Assembly (NCBI GenBank): GCA_938003575.1
Contig: CALKYG010000292.1
Span: 1-7,973, forward strand
DNA from: an uncultured Alphaproteobacteria bacterium
Lineage (GTDB): Bacteria > Pseudomonadota > Alphaproteobacteria > Caulobacterales > Parvularculaceae
DNA: 7,973 nt
Direction: 5' to 3'
A program made the position numbers and the translations under genes. The notes beneath the pieces are model-generated. The model searched no databases and was not told where the DNA came from. It saw only the letters and a program-made list of their open reading frames with translations. Position 1 is the stretch's first letter, and each line of letters opens with the position of its first letter. Shown here one piece after another: positions 6,607 through 7,973 of the stretch.

Positions 6607-7473
6607 ATGAATTACCGCCACGCCTTTCACGCCGGCAATCATTGCGATGTCCTGAAACACGCGGCTCTGGCTCTCGTCCTCGACCGGCTCGGCGCCAAGG
6701 ACAAGCCGTACATGGTTCTCGACACCCATGCGGGGCGGGGGCTCTATGACCTTCAAAGCGACGCGGCGGCCCGCTCCGGCGAGCACCTCGCCGGAATTTC
6801 CCGTATTTTCGGCGACGGCGCGGCGCCGGCGCCGCTCGCGCCGTATCTTGATGCGATCCGCCGCCAGAACCCGTTCGGGGGCCTTCGATGGTATCCGGGT
6901 TCTCCCGCGGTCATTCTCGGCGCCCTGAGGGCCGGGGACAGTGCGAAGTTCTGCGAGCTCCACCCGGATGAACGGGCGGCCCTCGAAACGGCGCTGGAAT
7001 GCGATCCGCGCATTCGCATCTATGACCGCGACGGCTATCAAGCCGTCCGCGCCTTCCTGCCGCCGGCGGAGCGCCGCGGGCTCGTCCTCATTGATCCGCC
7101 CTTTGAAAAACCCGGCGAATATGAGCGCCTCGCGCAGGCGGTCAGGGACGGCGTTTCCCGCTGGGCGAGCGGCGTTTTCATGATCTGGCGGCCGGTCAAG
7201 GACGAAGAGGGCTATCGGCGGTTCGACGCCGCCGTGGCGGAACTCGGCGTCGCGAAGACGTTGACGGTGACGCTTCGCGTCGCTGCGGACACGGAGGACA
7301 AACTGACCGGCAGCGGGCTCTTTTTCATCAACCCGCCCTACGGGCTCGCCGCAGCGCTCGGCGAGGCGCTTCCCTATCTCGCCGCGCGCCTTGCCGCGGC
7401 GCCCGGCGCGGGATGGTCGCTTGTTGAAACTGAAAACGGACGCGCGATTATCTCCCGCCATGGTTCGGCGTGA
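6607..7473 (+). CDS. rlmJ: 23S rRNA (adenine(2030)-N6)-methyltransferase RlmJ
   Basis: SAM-dependent enzyme that methylates N6 of A2030 (E. coli numbering) in 23S rRNA. The 288 residues are close to the 280 of E. coli RlmJ. The family N-terminus MNYRHAFHAGNHCDVLKH is at 1-18 and includes the conserved His/Lys positions. VLDTHAGRGLYDL at 37-49 is the SAM-binding motif I, with the family's extra insertion region after it. RWYPGSP at 94-100 follows, then the acidic motif FCELHPDE at 115-122. The catalytic motif IV is DPPFE at 163-167; from memory E. coli has DPPYE, so the aromatic residue is Phe here. FFINPPYGL at 239-247 is near the C-terminus. The start at 6607 is fixed by the family N-terminus. 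It is divergent from rplU, a ribosome-themed neighbour. A 5-bp stem (7466-7478) encloses the stop codon but has no T-run, so no clear terminator. Confidence 0.95.
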   Translation: MNYRHAFHAGNHCDVLKHAALALVLDRLGAKDKPYMVLDTHAGRGLYDLQSDAAARSGEHLAGISRIFGDGAAPAPLAPYLDAIRRQNPFGGLRWYPGSPAVILGALRAGDSAKFCELHPDERAALETALECDPRIRIYDRDGYQAVRAFLPPAERRGLVLIDPPFEKPGEYERLAQAVRDGVSRWASGVFMIWRPVKDEEGYRRFDAAVAELGVAKTLTVTLRVAADTEDKLTGSGLFFINPPYGLAAALGEALPYLAARLAAAPGAGWSLVETENGRAIISRHGSA

Positions 7474-7490
7474 CGCCGCCAGCCCAAGGC

Positions 7491-7519
7491 TTGCCCAAAG
7501 TGCGCGCCGCCGATAGAAG
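7491..7519 (+). promoter_or_regulatory. Predicted promoter of tRNA-Ser(CGA)
   Basis: Plus strand: -35 TTGCCC (7491-7496), a 17-nt spacer and -10 TAGAAG (7514-7519). A start near 7526 would put about 5 nt of leader ahead of the mature tRNA at 7531. The tRNA gene therefore appears to be transcribed on its own, not only by read-through from rlmJ. Confidence 0.55.
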
Positions 7520-7530
7520 CCCGCATTCCC

Positions 7531-7620
<90 letters not shown>

Positions 7621-7700
7621 TTTTATCGCTCGCGGACGATCGCTTCGCGATGTCCTGCGCGAGGGCGGCCTAACCGGCCGGGCCGCAGTCGCAGCCTTGA
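7621..7700 (+). other. tRNA downstream region with two GC-rich hairpins
   Basis: TTTT follows the CCA directly. Then comes an interrupted hairpin: CTCGCG (7629-7634), GAC, a bulged G, ATCGC, loop TTC, GCGAT, GTC, a CTG bulge and CGCGAG (7658-7663). A second stem, GCGGCC (7665-7670) with GGCCGC (7681-7686), follows. Neither has a T-tract after it. They may mark tRNA 3' trailer processing, a REP-like palindrome, or a weak terminator. No gene is supported here. Confidence 0.45.
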
Positions 7701-7934
7701 GGCCGGGCGTTCCGATGGAGCCTCCCGCCAGGGAGCGAAGAGGTCGAAAGATCCGGCGCTCTCGCCGTCGCCGGGGTCTGTCTCAATGACGTCCGACTGC
7801 TCGACGGTCCTTGGCGCATGGCCGATCTTCAGTTCACGGAGATTGACGGAATGTCCGGGGACGCAGAAGAGCGGCGTGAGATTATCGATGCGCTTGCCGC
7901 CGCGATCGCATTTGGCGAAATGCGGCTTCGATGA
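7701..7934 (+). pseudogene. Possible coding remnant, 77 open codons, no good start
   Basis: After a TGA at 7698-7700 this frame stays open to the TGA at 7932-7934. From about 7740 it looks protein-like: GALAVAGVCLNDVRLLDG, then WRMADLQFTEIDGMSGD and EERREIIDALAAAIAFGEM, with mixed composition and GC-ending codons. The only ATG starts in frame before the distal ones are at 7818 (38 residues) and 7851, neither with a Shine-Dalgarno sequence. No ATG or GTG exists earlier in the frame. It could be the 3' end of a decayed gene, a very small gene starting at 7818, or chance in GC-rich DNA. I do not recognise a family. Nothing else is supported between here and the right edge. Confidence 0.3.
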
Positions 7935-7973
7935 CTCCGCTGATTTCGTCGGGGAGAGCGCCCGTCAACCGGC

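Noticed and set aside
6574..7461. A 295-codon open frame on the minus strand opposite rlmJ
   Set aside because: It is Arg-rich with no recognisable motif, covers rlmJ almost exactly and would overlap the rplU promoter; long antisense frames are expected in GC-rich DNA.
7466..7478. CGGCG-TGA-CGCCG stem around the rlmJ stop as a terminator
   Set aside because: No T-run follows and 5-bp GC stems are common by chance at this GC content.

Overview
The window is GC-rich bacterial chromosome (roughly 60-65% GC by eye) and most likely alphaproteobacterial. The pointers are a bL21 ribosomal protein fused to a basic Ala/Lys linker and a helix-hairpin-helix tail, strong GC third-position bias, promoters of the form TTGNNC-N17-TANNNG, and an ACAD10/11-like phosphotransferase. 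A marine lineage near Hyphomonadales, Parvularculales or Caulobacterales would fit, but this is an impression and not a placement.

Layout from left to right. (1) Positions 1-617, minus: the first 205 codons of dTDP-glucose 4,6-dehydratase (rmlB/rfbB), cut by the left edge. (2) Positions 738-4024, minus: a three-gene run read as purD, then an alpha/beta hydrolase resembling vertebrate MEST, then an APH-type phosphotransferase. purD has a GTG start and its own promoter; its stop overlaps the hydrolase start as ATGA. (3) Positions 4079-5494, plus and divergent from purD: an unnamed envelope protein with a basic cytoplasmic head, one membrane helix, a Pro-Glu repeat, an acidic stretch and a C-terminal region holding its only two cysteines. 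(4) A bidirectional terminator at 5495-5522. (5) Positions 5546-6453, minus: rplU-rpmA (bL21 and bL27), with a good promoter and a structured leader. (6) Positions 6607-7473, plus: rlmJ, 23S rRNA adenine-N6 methyltransferase, probably from a leaderless transcript. (7) Positions 7531-7620: tRNA-Ser(CGA) with its own promoter. (8) Positions 7621-7973: no confident gene, two hairpins and a short coding-looking frame that may be a remnant.

Functionally this is mostly core chromosome: purine synthesis, ribosomal proteins, rRNA modification, a tRNA and nucleotide-sugar synthesis. I found no CRISPR array, IS element, integrase or defence system, and I do not think the window holds a complete new system. 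The least explained items are the Pro-Glu envelope protein, the bL21 fusion, and the two accessory enzymes that share the purD operon.
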